Shown here piece by piece: positions 11,266-21,103 of a DNA stretch of 64,000 bases (the first letter of the stretch is position 1; each line of letters opens with the position of its first letter). The translations under genes and the position numbers were made by a program. The stretch lies in the NCBI GenBank assembly GCA_029959085.1, contig JARWIR010000005.1:48548850-48612849 (forward strand). Reading direction: 5' to 3'. Below the pieces are notes generated by a model. It was given only the letters and a program-made list of their open reading frames with translations, ran no database searches and had not been told where the DNA came from. This stretch comes from Nemophila menziesii (Eukaryota; Streptophyta; Magnoliopsida; Boraginales; Hydrophyllaceae).

Positions 11266-11556
11266 AGATGGCATGACAATCGCATTCGTGAGAAGAAATT
11301 CAAAGTTGGACAGATGGTCCTCAAGTACAACTCCAAGTTCATCAACTATCCGGGCAAGTTGAGATCGAAGTGGTCTGGTCCGTTCGTGGTGAACAAAGTT
11401 ACGCCGCATGGAGCTATAGAGATCGAGAATCTAGACGAGCAACGCACCTTCATGGTGAATGGGCATCGTCTAAAACTTTACCATGTAGGCGAGGATACCA
11501 ATTGCAGAATTGATCCACATCCTGGGGAGGTCATGTACCTCCTTGAAGCCGAATAG
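11266..11556 (+). pseudogene. Athila A integrase C-terminal domain
   Basis: Same frame as the integrase core, after its premature stop: RWHDNRIREKKFKVGQMVL, KLRSKWSGPFVVNKVTPHGA, EIENLDEQRTFMVNGHRLK and the end PHPGEVMYLLEAE, stop at 11556. This SH3-like C-terminal domain binds DNA in Gypsy integrases. Copy B carries the same segment in frame with its core, so here it is separated only by one stop codon. Confidence 0.85.
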
Positions 11557-11787
11557 ACGCGAGAGGTAACCCGTCGAGCTTAACGACGTTAAACAAAAGC
11601 CATTTAATTGTATATTAGTTTATTGCTTTAAGTTTTTCAATTCCTAGTGTATAATTCTAAGTTAGTGTCGAGTTTTAGTGTCTACTTTTAAAAGAAATGA
11701 GAAAGGTAGTGTGTTAATGGTGCAGGAATTGAGTTTGGGGTGCTAGGAAACGAAAAAAAGGAACACATGGGAAAATTCAGCGCGAGG

Positions 11788-12082
11788 TCCGGTATACCGC
11801 CCCAGAACCCCGGTATACCGCAGGAAGAAAACCCGTGCCACGGGTTACTAACGCGGGTTTTATACCGAGAAGAGAAAAAAATTTCGATGCGCGGTCCGGT
11901 ATACCGCAGGTGGAAAAACCCGTACCACGGGTTGGATACCGCGGGTTTTTGGACGGAGACGAGAAATTGAACAGTGGCAAAAACCCGTGCCACGGGGTAT
12001 ATACCGCGGGGTCTTTGCCGAGACGAAAAAAATGAAGACCTGCTGGGTCCGGTATACCGCACAATTCCTCCGGTATACCGCA
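11788..12082 (+). repeat. Palindrome cluster between integrase and ORF3 (element A)
   Basis: Five exact copies of the perfect palindrome CGGTATACCG (11790, 11811, 11897, 12050, 12071) alternate with three near-perfect ones of the type AACCCGTGCCACGGGTT (11830, 11917, 11982). The cluster is GC-rich in an AT-rich element. Several overlapping open frames cross it on both strands, but they come from the palindromes and show no protein features. The same layout occurs in C (32745-32972) with nearly the same motifs and in B (39940-40250) with different motifs. Confidence 0.85.
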
Positions 12083-12383
12083 GTCATGTCGGTTTTGAAG
12101 AGTTTGTTACCTAATACAACTCTTACCTTAACACAGTCAAACCCTAGCCTCTTCCACACGAATTTTCCTGCTCCCAACCCTGTAATTACACTTTGAAGCT
12201 TGATTAAACCTCCACAACAAACACAATAACATCACAAATTCTCTTCTCCATCCTCCATAAACACATCCTCTTCATCAAATTCATCACAAAACACCATTAA
12301 ACACAACCAAGATCATCAAAGCTTTCAAGAGTTCTTCCAAGATTTGTCAAGAAACCAACTTCCTTCATCTAATCCAAGCAAGA

Positions 12384-12440
12384 AACTCAAGCTATACCAA
12401 GTTTTCTTAACTTTATTCTATCCTTGGTATAACTTGAGTT
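12384..12440 (+). other. 17-bp hairpin before ORF3 with polypurine-like motif
   Basis: The arm at 12384-12401 pairs with 12423-12440: eight pairs (AACTCAAG/CTTGAGTT), one C-A mismatch, then nine pairs (TATACCAAG/CTTGGTATA), closing a 21-nt loop. The 3' arm runs into TTGAGTTTGGGG (12434-12445), a copy of the polypurine tract motif, and ORF3 starts 11 nt later at 12457. B has a hairpin of unrelated sequence at the same place. Confidence 0.7.
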
Positions 12441-12456
12441 TGGGGTCAATTCAACC

Positions 12457-12909
12457 ATGACAAACAGAACAGATGCTATGGATTATAAGAGGAAGTGTTA
12501 CATCCTAGGGAAGAACAAGAATTTGCCTGGTTCCACAATTGAAAAGTCCATCAATCTTGATGAGCCTACTGAAGAAACACAAGAAAAGGTACCTGCACCA
12601 CCACAACACAAGAAATTAACAGCAAGGATGAGGGTATCATCAAGGCCTGAAGACAAGACACAAATTCAAGATCAAGGTTCTTCTTCTTCTCAAACTCATT
12701 CTGGTATTCCTCCATGGGCTCGAAATCTGCAACAAGAATTCGAACTTTTACGACTAGACATAGGACCACTTTGGAAGGAAATTACACAGATTAAGTCAAC
12801 ATTGGAAGAGGTAACTATGTACATGGATATTGATAATTATTCTTCCCCTTCGGAGGAGGACACGATGGATCTTTATGGCCAGGTACCCCGTTCTAATTCT
12901 TCTTCTTAG
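12457..12909 (+). CDS. Athila A ORF3, shortened (150 aa)
   Basis: An open frame starts at ATG 12457 (MTNRTDAMDYKRKCYILG), 11 nt after the polypurine-like motif, and ends at 12909. B and C begin ORF3 in the same way (MTNIT, MTKRT). In those copies the protein has a central domain resembling the plant transposon protein domain (Pfam Transposase_32), found after pol in Athila-type elements. Here that core is absent. The basic N-terminus joins a Ser/Gln-rich stretch and a C-terminal helix (WARNLQQEFELLRLDIGPLW, then KEITQIKSTLEEV) that could form a coiled coil and that B and C share. No signal peptide or membrane segment is seen, so an envelope role is not supported. The frame is intact. Confidence 0.6.
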   Translation: MTNRTDAMDYKRKCYILGKNKNLPGSTIEKSINLDEPTEETQEKVPAPPQHKKLTARMRVSSRPEDKTQIQDQGSSSSQTHSGIPPWARNLQQEFELLRLDIGPLWKEITQIKSTLEEVTMYMDIDNYSSPSEEDTMDLYGQVPRSNSSS

Positions 12910-12970
12910 TTGATGGTAGGCACTAGTTAGGTAGTTTAGTTTAATTTTATTGCTTTATTGAGTCTTTTTC

Positions 12971-12990
12971 GAGTCGTGGGGACACGACTC
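12971..12990 (+). other. Hairpin GAGTCGTG-GGGA-CACGACTC
   Basis: A perfect 8-bp stem with a GGGA loop, four bases before another TTGAGTTTGGGG copy (12995-13006). B (38172-38191) and C (30985-31004) carry it in sense orientation with one G-U-compatible change each and the same loop. Confidence 0.7.
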
Positions 12991-13002
12991 ACTTTTGAGT
13001 TT

Positions 13003-13021
13003 GGGGGGGGGGGGGGGGGGG
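13003..13021 (+). repeat. Run of 19 guanines
   Basis: The GGGG of the polypurine-like motif is expanded to 19 G. At the same place B reads GGGGTGGGG and C reads GGGGGTGTGGGG, so this is a local slippage expansion. Exact length may be unreliable in the assembly. Confidence 0.85.
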
Positions 13022-14357
13022 TTCGTTGCCTCATCCCAATTTTTTGTGTTTTACATGCTTTCAATAAAATTAATCTTAGGGGGTTGCGTTGACTGTAGAG
13101 AATTTTAAATGCCCCCATCAAGCATGCTTTTTGTGAATTAATGATAGAAAATAGTTGACTTTAGGAGTTAGTGTAAACCACACTTTGATAGCATGCAAAT
13201 ATGAGATAATTGATAGGAAGAATTAATGAACAATGCAAAAGAAGTAAACTTGTACTTAAAGATAATGGGTGGTTTGTAGAACGTGAGATCTAAATGAGTA
13301 GAGAACCCACTTAGGTATGAACTAGAGACAAATTGTGTAAATAGGAAGATGATAGAGGCAGTTATTTGTTAGCCCTTTGAATCCTTTTTGGCCTTCTATC
13401 CCTGAATTAATTTTATTCTTCATAGACAAATTTTTAGCCTTTAAGCCTTTCTTTTGTCGCCACATTATAAGCCAATATCCCTTTAGATTGTTAGGCATGA
13501 CCATATGACCCGCACTTGAATCACGATCCTGAGACTTCCTGTCTTGAGCTTGAGTTTGGGGTGGTGGGTCCATTATATGGGAATTTACATTGGGTTGGGA
13601 TTTTTGAGCTTATCAATGATGCTTTGTGCTATACATGATGATGATTCACAAGTTTATATTGTAACCCTTTGCCGGGGTAATAGTGAATGAAAAAGAAGCT
13701 TCGAGCTCAAGTTATGAATAGGCATAACTATGAAAAATAGCATGATATCTCAACATTAAAAAGAGAGCCATAACTATAAGAAAAGAAAAGAAAAAATGAA
13801 TGATTTGAAAAGATTATATATTCAGACCAGCAAAGTGGAAATTTTTATGTGAATAATCCATAGTGCTTATTGGGTTAATTTGGGGACGCTAATTAAGCGC
13901 GTCAATTGGGTTGAGTGAGAACGTTATTCGAGTGTAAACTCAAGCTCATGGACAGTTTGTTGATGGTAAGTGAGGAGAGAGCCAAAAGCTCACTTCAAAT
14001 TTACCAAATATACATACCATACCGCCCTTCAACCTATGCTAAAACCGTAAAGACCTCGTGATTCCTAGATGCACAGTGAGTTATTAGGGAATATGCTAAG
14101 TGGAGTGTTCAAAGCAAGTAAAGATCGAGGAACACCCTACAGCCACCATCTTGAGATAAGTATTAAGCGTAACCTTCTAGCATTGTGAAATTAATTTTGG
14201 ATTGATATTGTTTTTGTATTTGATTTTTCATGATAAGTGTAGGTATATATTAATTCCTAGAGTAGGCCATATGAAATTTGTTTTAAGTTGTGCTTTGGGA
14301 TTATTTACTAGATTCTACCTTCTGCGTTCACCTAAAAGATACTTTGTTTTTATTTTA

Positions 14358-14390
14358 CTTTGTCGGGACGACAAAGGTTTGAGTTTGGGG
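14358..14390 (+). other. Athila A polypurine tract with upstream hairpin
   Basis: CTTTGTCG-GGA-CGACAAAG (14358-14376) forms an 8-bp stem with a 3-nt loop, followed by TTGAGTTTGGGG (14379-14390), three bases and the 3' LTR. The tract primes plus-strand DNA synthesis. The hairpin is present in B and C; C keeps pairing with different stem bases. Confidence 0.75.
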
Positions 14391-14393
14391 TCT

Positions 14394-16164
14394 TGATGTC
14401 TCCCTACTTGTTCTAATTATTAGCCCCTTGGAGACATCCTTTTAGGTGAATAAATGACTTGTTTGATAGACTTTTAGGCTTATTTGATCATATTGCACTT
14501 TCTCCCCTTGGAAATTAACTATTTGCAGAATCTGAGCTTTTTTGCGTAAATTTGACTGTTTTTAATGCAAAGTTAATTGGTTCTTGAAATTCATGAAAGA
14601 CCAATCCAAGGAGAAGAAGTGAGAATAAAGTCTTAGTGTATTTTAGAGTGTTAGAAAATGATTTTTACTCGAGTTTCTATTTTTAGAGTGCACTTTCCTA
14701 TTTCGTTTTCTTGATTTATTGATTTATTCTTTTTAAGCATATGCGGTTTAATTATTTATTTAATGTGAAGCTTTAAAAGATATATGGTAATACTTAGAGA
14801 CCAAGTCAATATAAAGGATTAAAGGAAAGAATATTTACATGGAAATAAGAAGATTTAGGAAAGATATATTCAAAGAAGGAAAAGATAAAGCTGCCTTATG
14901 AATCTGAAATTCCAACCACGTTTTAAAGATTAATTCATAACTCACGATTGGATAGGAATATGGACGAGTGGTCTGCACCAATAGAAAGCTCTTTCCAAGA
15001 CAAGAAGTTTCATATATTGGAACTTCTCAAACGGATAAGTATTGAAAAAGATATGACCAAATCAAATCAGCAGAAGAATCTTACCTTTCCTAGAATTTAG
15101 AGCTACGAATTTAAGAGTCCTTAACTTGTCTTCCACTCCAAGCAAATTCGACCTACAGTCCTCCAACACCTATAAATACACCCCTTAAACTCCTACTTTC
15201 ACACACTTCAGAGAATTACACAAGAGGCTTAAGGTTTTCAAGTCAGAGCACGAAGGAGAGAAGAAGCTAGAAGCTGGAGGAATTCTGTTCTTCCAACAAT
15301 AGTCATTCAACCCTTTAGGTTATTTATTTCTTTCTTGTAATTGAACATGAATTCCTTTTCTTTTATGTTAGTCTTTAATTTTCTTATGAGCTAAATTTCC
15401 TTATACTTAAGAATCACATTAAAGGGATGAACCTTAATTAATTAATCTGTGTTTTGAATTTGGGATTGTTTAGATTTAAATAGGATTGAGTTTTATATAT
15501 TGGATATTACTTTGTTTTCATTACTAATTCTTTTCCGCACAACTAGAATTAACTGTTAGTATTTGGGCTATTCACTTTAGTGGCGAAGTGATCATCTGAC
15601 AGGGGGGTTTGAATACAGATCTAGGTAATACCCGTGTAATGTCTGTTATTGACCGACAGGCTTAACTAGTTACATAGCCAAAGAGGTAAAATCATATCAT
15701 CCGAAGAGCCATATTCGACCATACAGGTGGTTATGATACTTTAGGAAAGCTTTTAGGTCCACCCGACAGGGGGCTAGGAGATATTAGAGTCCCGACTAAT
15801 ATTATAATTCCAACTCTGCCCTTAGACATAGCATAGATTATATTGATTAAGTGGATTCCTTTGCGAGACTCAAGTATCTCTCTTATCTGAAGTTAGTCAT
15901 TTATTTGCTTTATTTCCTTTCTGTTAATTTAATTTTCAGTCTTTATTTTAGTAGCAATTTTAATTTACAAAAACCAAACAAAAATTCTTAGCTTTTATTT
16001 TCTGTTTAGCAATTATCTCTACTATCTGATTAATATTTGGGTTGAACCTAATCCGTCCCTGAGAACGAACTTGATTATCATATATTACTTGGGACAACCG
16101 TACACTTGCGGTTAAGTGGTTCTTTTATTTTGCACTTAATTTTATAACACCCTAGGACCCACCA
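14394..16164 (+). repeat. Athila A 3' LTR
   Basis: 1,771 bp, TGATGTCTCCC...CCACCA, paired with the LTR at 2558. Followed by the TSD GTAGT and then LINE sequence encoding VVGDFNQIGYD. TATA box at 15171-15178 and U5-type hairpin near 16095-16112. Confidence 0.95.
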
Positions 16165-16849
16165 GTAGTTGGGGATTTTAATCAGATAGGCTATGATGTG
16201 GACCAGTCAGGAGGGGTGGAGGGTACTCGTCGGTCAATGGTCAAATTCAAGTGATGGAGGGACAAGTGTGGATTGGAGGATTTAGGTTTTGAGGGACCAA
16301 GGTACACATGGAGCGATTCATGGAATTCGGGGATGAGAATTAGTAAGAGGTTGGATAGAGCATACTGAAATCACCTATGGTTGGATACATTTGGGACTTC
16401 GAGGGCCAGACACCTCCCTAGGGTGCATTTCGATCATTACTCATTGCGATTACTTCGCCCTCTCTCCCATTGGTACGTCTAAGCGCTTCAGATTCGAGAA
16501 TTCGTGGTGTCTTCATGGGAGCTTTAAAGAATTGATAGGAGAGAAATGGGCTAAGGATGGTAGGGATATTGGCGAAAATATTGAGACTTTGAAGGATGAG
16601 TTGGAAGTATGAAGCGTGAAGTATCTGGGGTTATCCCTCAGCGGAAGAATATATTACTTGCGAGAATTGCAGGGATTCAGAAATCATTGCAACAATCTTA
16701 TAATCTTTTGTTGGTTAATCTTGAGAAGAGTTTTCGAGAAGAATTCGAGAGGGTGCTTGAACAGGAGGAGGTGTATTGGTTTGATCGAGCGCGTACAGAA
16801 TGGGTGAACTCGGGGGAGAGGAACACTAAATATTATCAACGGGCGGCAC
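16165..16849 (+). pseudogene. LINE ORF2: endonuclease second half and linker
   Basis: Directly after Athila A the LINE resumes with VVGDFNQIGY (catalytic D and N of the endonuclease), GGVEGTRRSM, CGLEDLGFEGPRYTWSDSW, RLDRAYWNHLWL and RVHFDHY, the terminal SDH-type histidine region. The linker follows: RFRFENSWCLHGSFKELIGE, NILLARIAGIQKSLQQ, EEFERVLEQEEVYWFDRART and SGERNTKYYQRA, normal for plant LINEs between endonuclease and RT. There are frameshifts near 16390 and 16610. The copy breaks at 16849, where a solo LTR is inserted. Confidence 0.85.
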
Positions 16850-18641
16850 TGATGCCTCCCTATTTGTTCTAATTATTAGCCCTTTGGAGACATCCTTTTA
16901 GGTGAATAAATGACTTATTTGATAGACTTTTAGGCTTATATAATCATATCGCACTTTCTCCCCTTGGAAATTAACTATTTGCAGAATCTGAGCTTTTGTG
17001 TGTAAATTTGATTGTTTTTAATGCAAAGTCAATTGGTTCTTGAATTTCATGAAAGACCAATCCAAGGAGAAGAAGTGAGAATAAAGTCTTCGTGTATTTT
17101 AGAGTGTTAGAAAATGATTTTTACTCGAGTTTCTATTTTTAGAGTGCACTTTCCTATTTCTATTTCTATTTCTTGATTTATTGATTTATTCTTCTTAAGC
17201 ATATGCGATTTACTTATTTATTTATTGTGAAGATTTAAAAGATATATGTTAATTAATTAGAGACCAAGTCAAGATAAAGAAGTAAAGGAAAGAAGATTTA
17301 CATGGAAATAAGAAGATTAAGGAAAGATATACACAAAGAAGGAAAAGATAAAGCTGCCTTATGAATCTGAAATTCCAGCCACGTTTCAAAGATAAGTCCA
17401 TAACTAAGGATTGGCTAAGAATCTGGACGAGTGGTCTACACCAATAGAAAGCTCTTTCCAAGACAAGCAGTTTCATATGTTGGAACTTCTCAAACGGATA
17501 AGTATTGAAAAAGATATGACCAAATCAAATCAGCAGAAGAATCTTACCTTTCCTAGAATTTAGGGCTACGAATTTAAGAGTTCTTAACTTGTCTTCCACT
17601 CCAAGTAAATTCGACCTAGGTTTCCCTAACACCTATAAATACACCCCTTAGACCTCATAATTCAGTACCTCTCATATTTTACTCAATGCATAACATCCTT
17701 AGAGAGAGAGTCAACCACTTCAGAGCAAGAAGACAAAGGAGAAGCTAGTGCTGGAGGAATCCTGTTCTTCCATCAACAGTCATCTAATCCTTAGGTTATA
17801 TATTTCTTACCTGTAATTAAATATGATGTCTTTCTATTTAATTTCAGTCTTTAAATTTATCATGAGCTAAACTTTTATATACTTGAGAATCGCAATAAAA
17901 GGATGAACTTTAATTAATTATTTCTATGTTTTGAATTTGGGATTGTTTAGATTTAAATTGAATTAGGTCTTAGATATTGGTTATTACTTTGTTCTTAATT
18001 ACTATTTCTTTTTCGTACAACTAGAAATAGGTTTTAGTATTTGGGCTATTCACTTCAATGGCGAAGTGATCATCCGACAGGGGGGTTTGAATACAGATCT
18101 AGGTAATACCCGTGTAATGTCCGTTATTGTCCGACAGGCTTAACTAGTTGCATAGCCAAAGAGGTAAATCATATCATCCGAAGAGGCATATTCGACCATA
18201 CAGGTGTTTATGATACTTTAGGATAGCTTCTAGGTCCACCCGACAGGGGGCTAGGAGATATTAGATTCCCGACTAATATTATAATTCCAATTCTACCCTT
18301 AAACGTAACATAGATTATATTGATTAAGTGGATTCCTTGCGAGACTCAAGGATCTCTCTTATCTGAAGTTAGTCTTTTATTTGCTTTATTTCCTTTCTGT
18401 TAATTTAATTTTAGTCTTTATTTTATTTGCATCTTTTAATTTACAAAAACCAAACAAAAATTATTATCTTTTATTTTCTGTTTAGCAATTATTCCTACTA
18501 CTTGATTAATATTTGGGTTGAACCTAATCCGTCCCTGCGAGCGAACTTGATTATCATATATTACTTGGGACAACCGTACACTTGCGGTTAAGTGGTTCCT
18601 TTTATTTTCGCATTAATTTTGTAACACCCTAGGACCCACCA
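16850..18641 (+). mobile_element. Athila solo LTR (A-type) in the LINE
   Basis: A single 1,792-bp LTR, TGATGCCTCCC...CCACCA, flanked by GGCAC at 16845-16849 and 18642-18646. It is the same family and orientation as the LTRs of A but visibly more divergent, with many substitutions and a rewritten stretch around 17650-17760. It retains the TATA box (near 17634), CCGACAGG motifs (18074, 18150) and the hairpin near 18573-18590. No internal sequence remains. Confidence 0.95.
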
Positions 18642-19087
18642 GGCACAAGTAAAGAAAAGAAAGAACTCGAGTGATCTTAGGATCTGTAATGATAGACTTG
18701 AGTGGATTGAAAATATAGAGGAGGAGAAGACTTGGGTTAAAGGGTTTTTTGAGGAGCTATCACACTTGAGGAGGCCAATCTGGGGTTGTTTACTATGCCA
18801 CGCCTCCCAAGGTTCAAATCGGAGGAGATTGCTTCACTTAGTAGAGAATTAGTAGATGAAGAAATATGTATCGCAGTTTTTCAGATGTCACCACATAAGA
18901 CGCCTGGCCGGGATGGAATGACAGCAGAATTTCACCAGAAGTGTTGGGATATTGTGGATACATCAGTATATGAGATGATTAGGCATGCGCTAGTGGTTGG
19001 GCATTTTCCGAAGAAGGTTCTCGGTACCCTAATTCACCTTACACCAAAGGTGGGGAAACCAGAATATATCACCCAATTTCGGCCGAT
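18642..19087 (+). pseudogene. LINE ORF2: start of reverse transcriptase
   Basis: Continues SGERNTKYY from before the solo LTR: SSDLRICNDRLEWIENIEEE, then WVKGFFEELS, PRFKSEEIASLSRELVDEEI, MSPHKTPGRDGMTAEFHQKC, KVLGTLIHLTPKVGKPEYIT and QFRPI. The segment APGxDG (here TPGRDG) is RT block 1 of non-LTR elements. Broken at 19087 by Athila B; the next residues (PISLINVCYKV) are at 47748. Confidence 0.88.
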
Positions 19088-20342
19088 TGCTGGTCCCTTG
19101 TGTTTTCTATAATAATTGCGAAATAGGGATGAGAGAAACCACAACTACAAGTGTACAATTGTCCCAAGTAATATATGTGATAAACAGATTCGTTCTCAGG
19201 GACGGATTGGTTGACTCTAATGCTTATCAAATAGTGATTAATTGCACGTAAAAGCAGATAAATGATTTTAAGGTTGTTGTTTGTTTTTCTATAAGTAAGA
19301 CAATTAATTAAAAGATTAAATAAACTAATTTAAAATGCAAATGTTAAGCTAGACGCGAGAAAATAAAATAGCTAGACGCAAATATGAAAGGTAGTACTTG
19401 AGAAACGCTAGGATTTCACCTAAATCTATTCATTCCATGTATTGTTTAAGGGAAGAATTGGTAAATAATAGTGGTCGAGATTCGGGATTCTCCTTACCCC
19501 CGCCAGGGTGGACTAAGGAGCTATTCTTAGGTGCTACAAACCCCGTCAGGGTGATTATAGTCCACCTTCGAATGACTAAGTTCTAATTACCCAATTGGCC
19601 ATAGGATTAATTAAGCCTGTCAAGGTCAATAATTTCTATCCTACATTCATTAATTATGTCCGTACCTAAACCCCCCCGTCAAGGTGATCCATACGCCACT
19701 ATATGTAATAGCCTAGATACTAAATCCTATTGTTGATTCATGACTTCAATAATAGTTGATAAATGCAAATTAATGAAAAATACTAATTACCCAATTCTAT
19801 TTCAATTATAATAATCCCAAAACCAAAAACATGAAATGAAATAGAATCGTGATTAACCCATTAATGCGTTCTCAAGTACTGTATGAATTTAGCTCATAAT
19901 TGCAAAACCTAAGAAATTAAAATTAAAGGAATTCATAATTGTTTTATAGAATAAAAGATAAAGAAACCTAATTGAGGAGTTGAATCGGCTGCAAAATGGA
20001 GAAGTTGAATTTCTCCAGCTCTTGCCTTCTTCTCTTCCTTGCTCTAGCTTTTTCTCTGGTGTTCTGTCTTCTCTCTTTTCTTAAGCGTATCTATTGTGTG
20101 TGAAAATAGAAGTCTAAAAGCTCTTTTATATTAGAAAATTCGGACTAGGGCTTTCTTAATGGATTAAATGAAAATTAGAAAGCCCAAGTCCATAACTTAA
20201 GTCCAAATCCCGTAACTGCGGTACAACCTCCACTAAATCAGCTGTAACTTTCTCAATTCAACTCGGAATGACTCTGTTCCAATTGCTAAATCTTCATAAC
20301 TCGATAAGGAATCGATCTTCTTTACAAATCAGAGGCTGAATC
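19088..20342 (-). repeat. Athila B 3' LTR, first segment
   Basis: Starts TGCTGGTCCC on the + strand, matching TGGTGGTCCC of the partner LTR at 46166. It contains CCCGTCAGGGTG-type motifs near 19500-19690 and the hairpin block in reverse orientation near 19142-19160. It is interrupted after GAATC at 20338-20342 by Copia E and continues at 26445. Confidence 0.92.
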
Positions 20343-21103
20343 TGTTGGTCAAATGAGATTTTTACCCAAGGGATGACCATGTTTACGATGACAGTGGGTG
20401 ACTCAATTTAAAGAAATGATTCGAATATTAATTAATGTAATACATTCATCTGGTAAAAAATCATTTGAAGTTGAATGAGAAATTGAGTCATAGAATTTGA
20501 AGAAATTAAAAGAAAAAAAAAGATTAAAATAAATAATAATACATGTTATTTTTTTTTTTGGTTATGAAGCAAAGCAAAAAAAAAGAAAAAAAAGGTATTG
20601 CTGGGCTTTGAATCTGGGCATCCAAGCTAGTGGGCTTTTGGGCCAGACTTTCATACCATCAGGATCAGCTTATGTTTTGGTCTTCTATACTAAACTAAAC
20701 GTTGTGTCTGTTAATGTAACGTATTTTCAAATGAACCATCACAACTCTTTTGCCAAATCCACCTTTTCATCTTCTATAAATAGTTGGCCAACTCAAACAT
20801 TTTCATTCATTCATTTTTCAAAGCATTAAAATTATAAGAGAGAGATAGAAAGAAGCAGCATTATTAAGTTCGTCGAAATTCTTAAGAATTCGTGTGTCAG
20901 TTTCTTTTGAATAGTTTTTGTCGTTGTATCCTGGAGGTTGAAGCCAACAAACGTAAGACACCGGTACGTGGCCTAAATACCTTAAAGACATCGGATCCAA
21001 TCCGAGCCTCGACAAGTAAAGTTGTTTATTTATATATACTTTTATTTTATTTCTCCATTAGTTTCTATATTGTTTTACTTGTTTATACAAATAAAACACA
21101 ACA
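20343..21103 (+). repeat. Copia E 5' LTR
   Basis: 761 bp, TGTTGGTCAAATG...ACACAACA. TATAAATA at 20775-20782 is a likely promoter TATA box, followed by a TTCATTCATTC stretch. The downstream partner is at 25683. Confidence 0.95.

Larger units (their letters stand above)
12910..14357 (+). other. Athila A 3' untranslated region
   Basis: About 1.45 kb without a supported gene. It holds a 20-nt hairpin (12971-12990), a run of 19 G (13003-13021), and a third polypurine-like motif in a conserved block, CTTGAGTTTGGGGTGGTGGG, near 13549-13568. The block is preceded by a stretch shared with B and C (CATATGACCCGCACTTGAAT). Short open frames on both strands have no recognisable content. Confidence 0.7.
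2558..16164 (+). mobile_element. Athila-lineage Ty3/Gypsy retrotransposon A
   Basis: A complete 13,607-bp element with two 1,771-bp LTRs (TGATGYCTCCC...CCACCA), flanked by the duplication GTAGT at 2553-2557 and 16165-16169. Inside, in order: primer binding site, gag, protease, RT, RNase H, integrase, a palindrome cluster, a small third ORF, a long 3' untranslated region with hairpins, and the polypurine tract. The sequence is closest to the Athila branch of plant Gypsy elements (CDLGASINLMP protease, CNAVTLRSGK linker, FMDDFSVFG in RT). It is inactive: it carries stops, frameshifts and a solo LTR in gag. Without that insertion it would be about 12.0 kb. It interrupts the LINE endonuclease. 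Confidence 0.95.

Noticed and set aside
11688..12196. Six overlapping open frames on both strands, some with Pro/Arg-rich repeats
   Set aside because: They are produced by the palindrome cluster, which reads similarly on both strands; no protein family or codon pattern.
14202..14396. Short hydrophobic frame before the A polypurine tract
   Set aside because: Ends in the polypurine tract, is not conserved in B or C, and lies in untranslated sequence.
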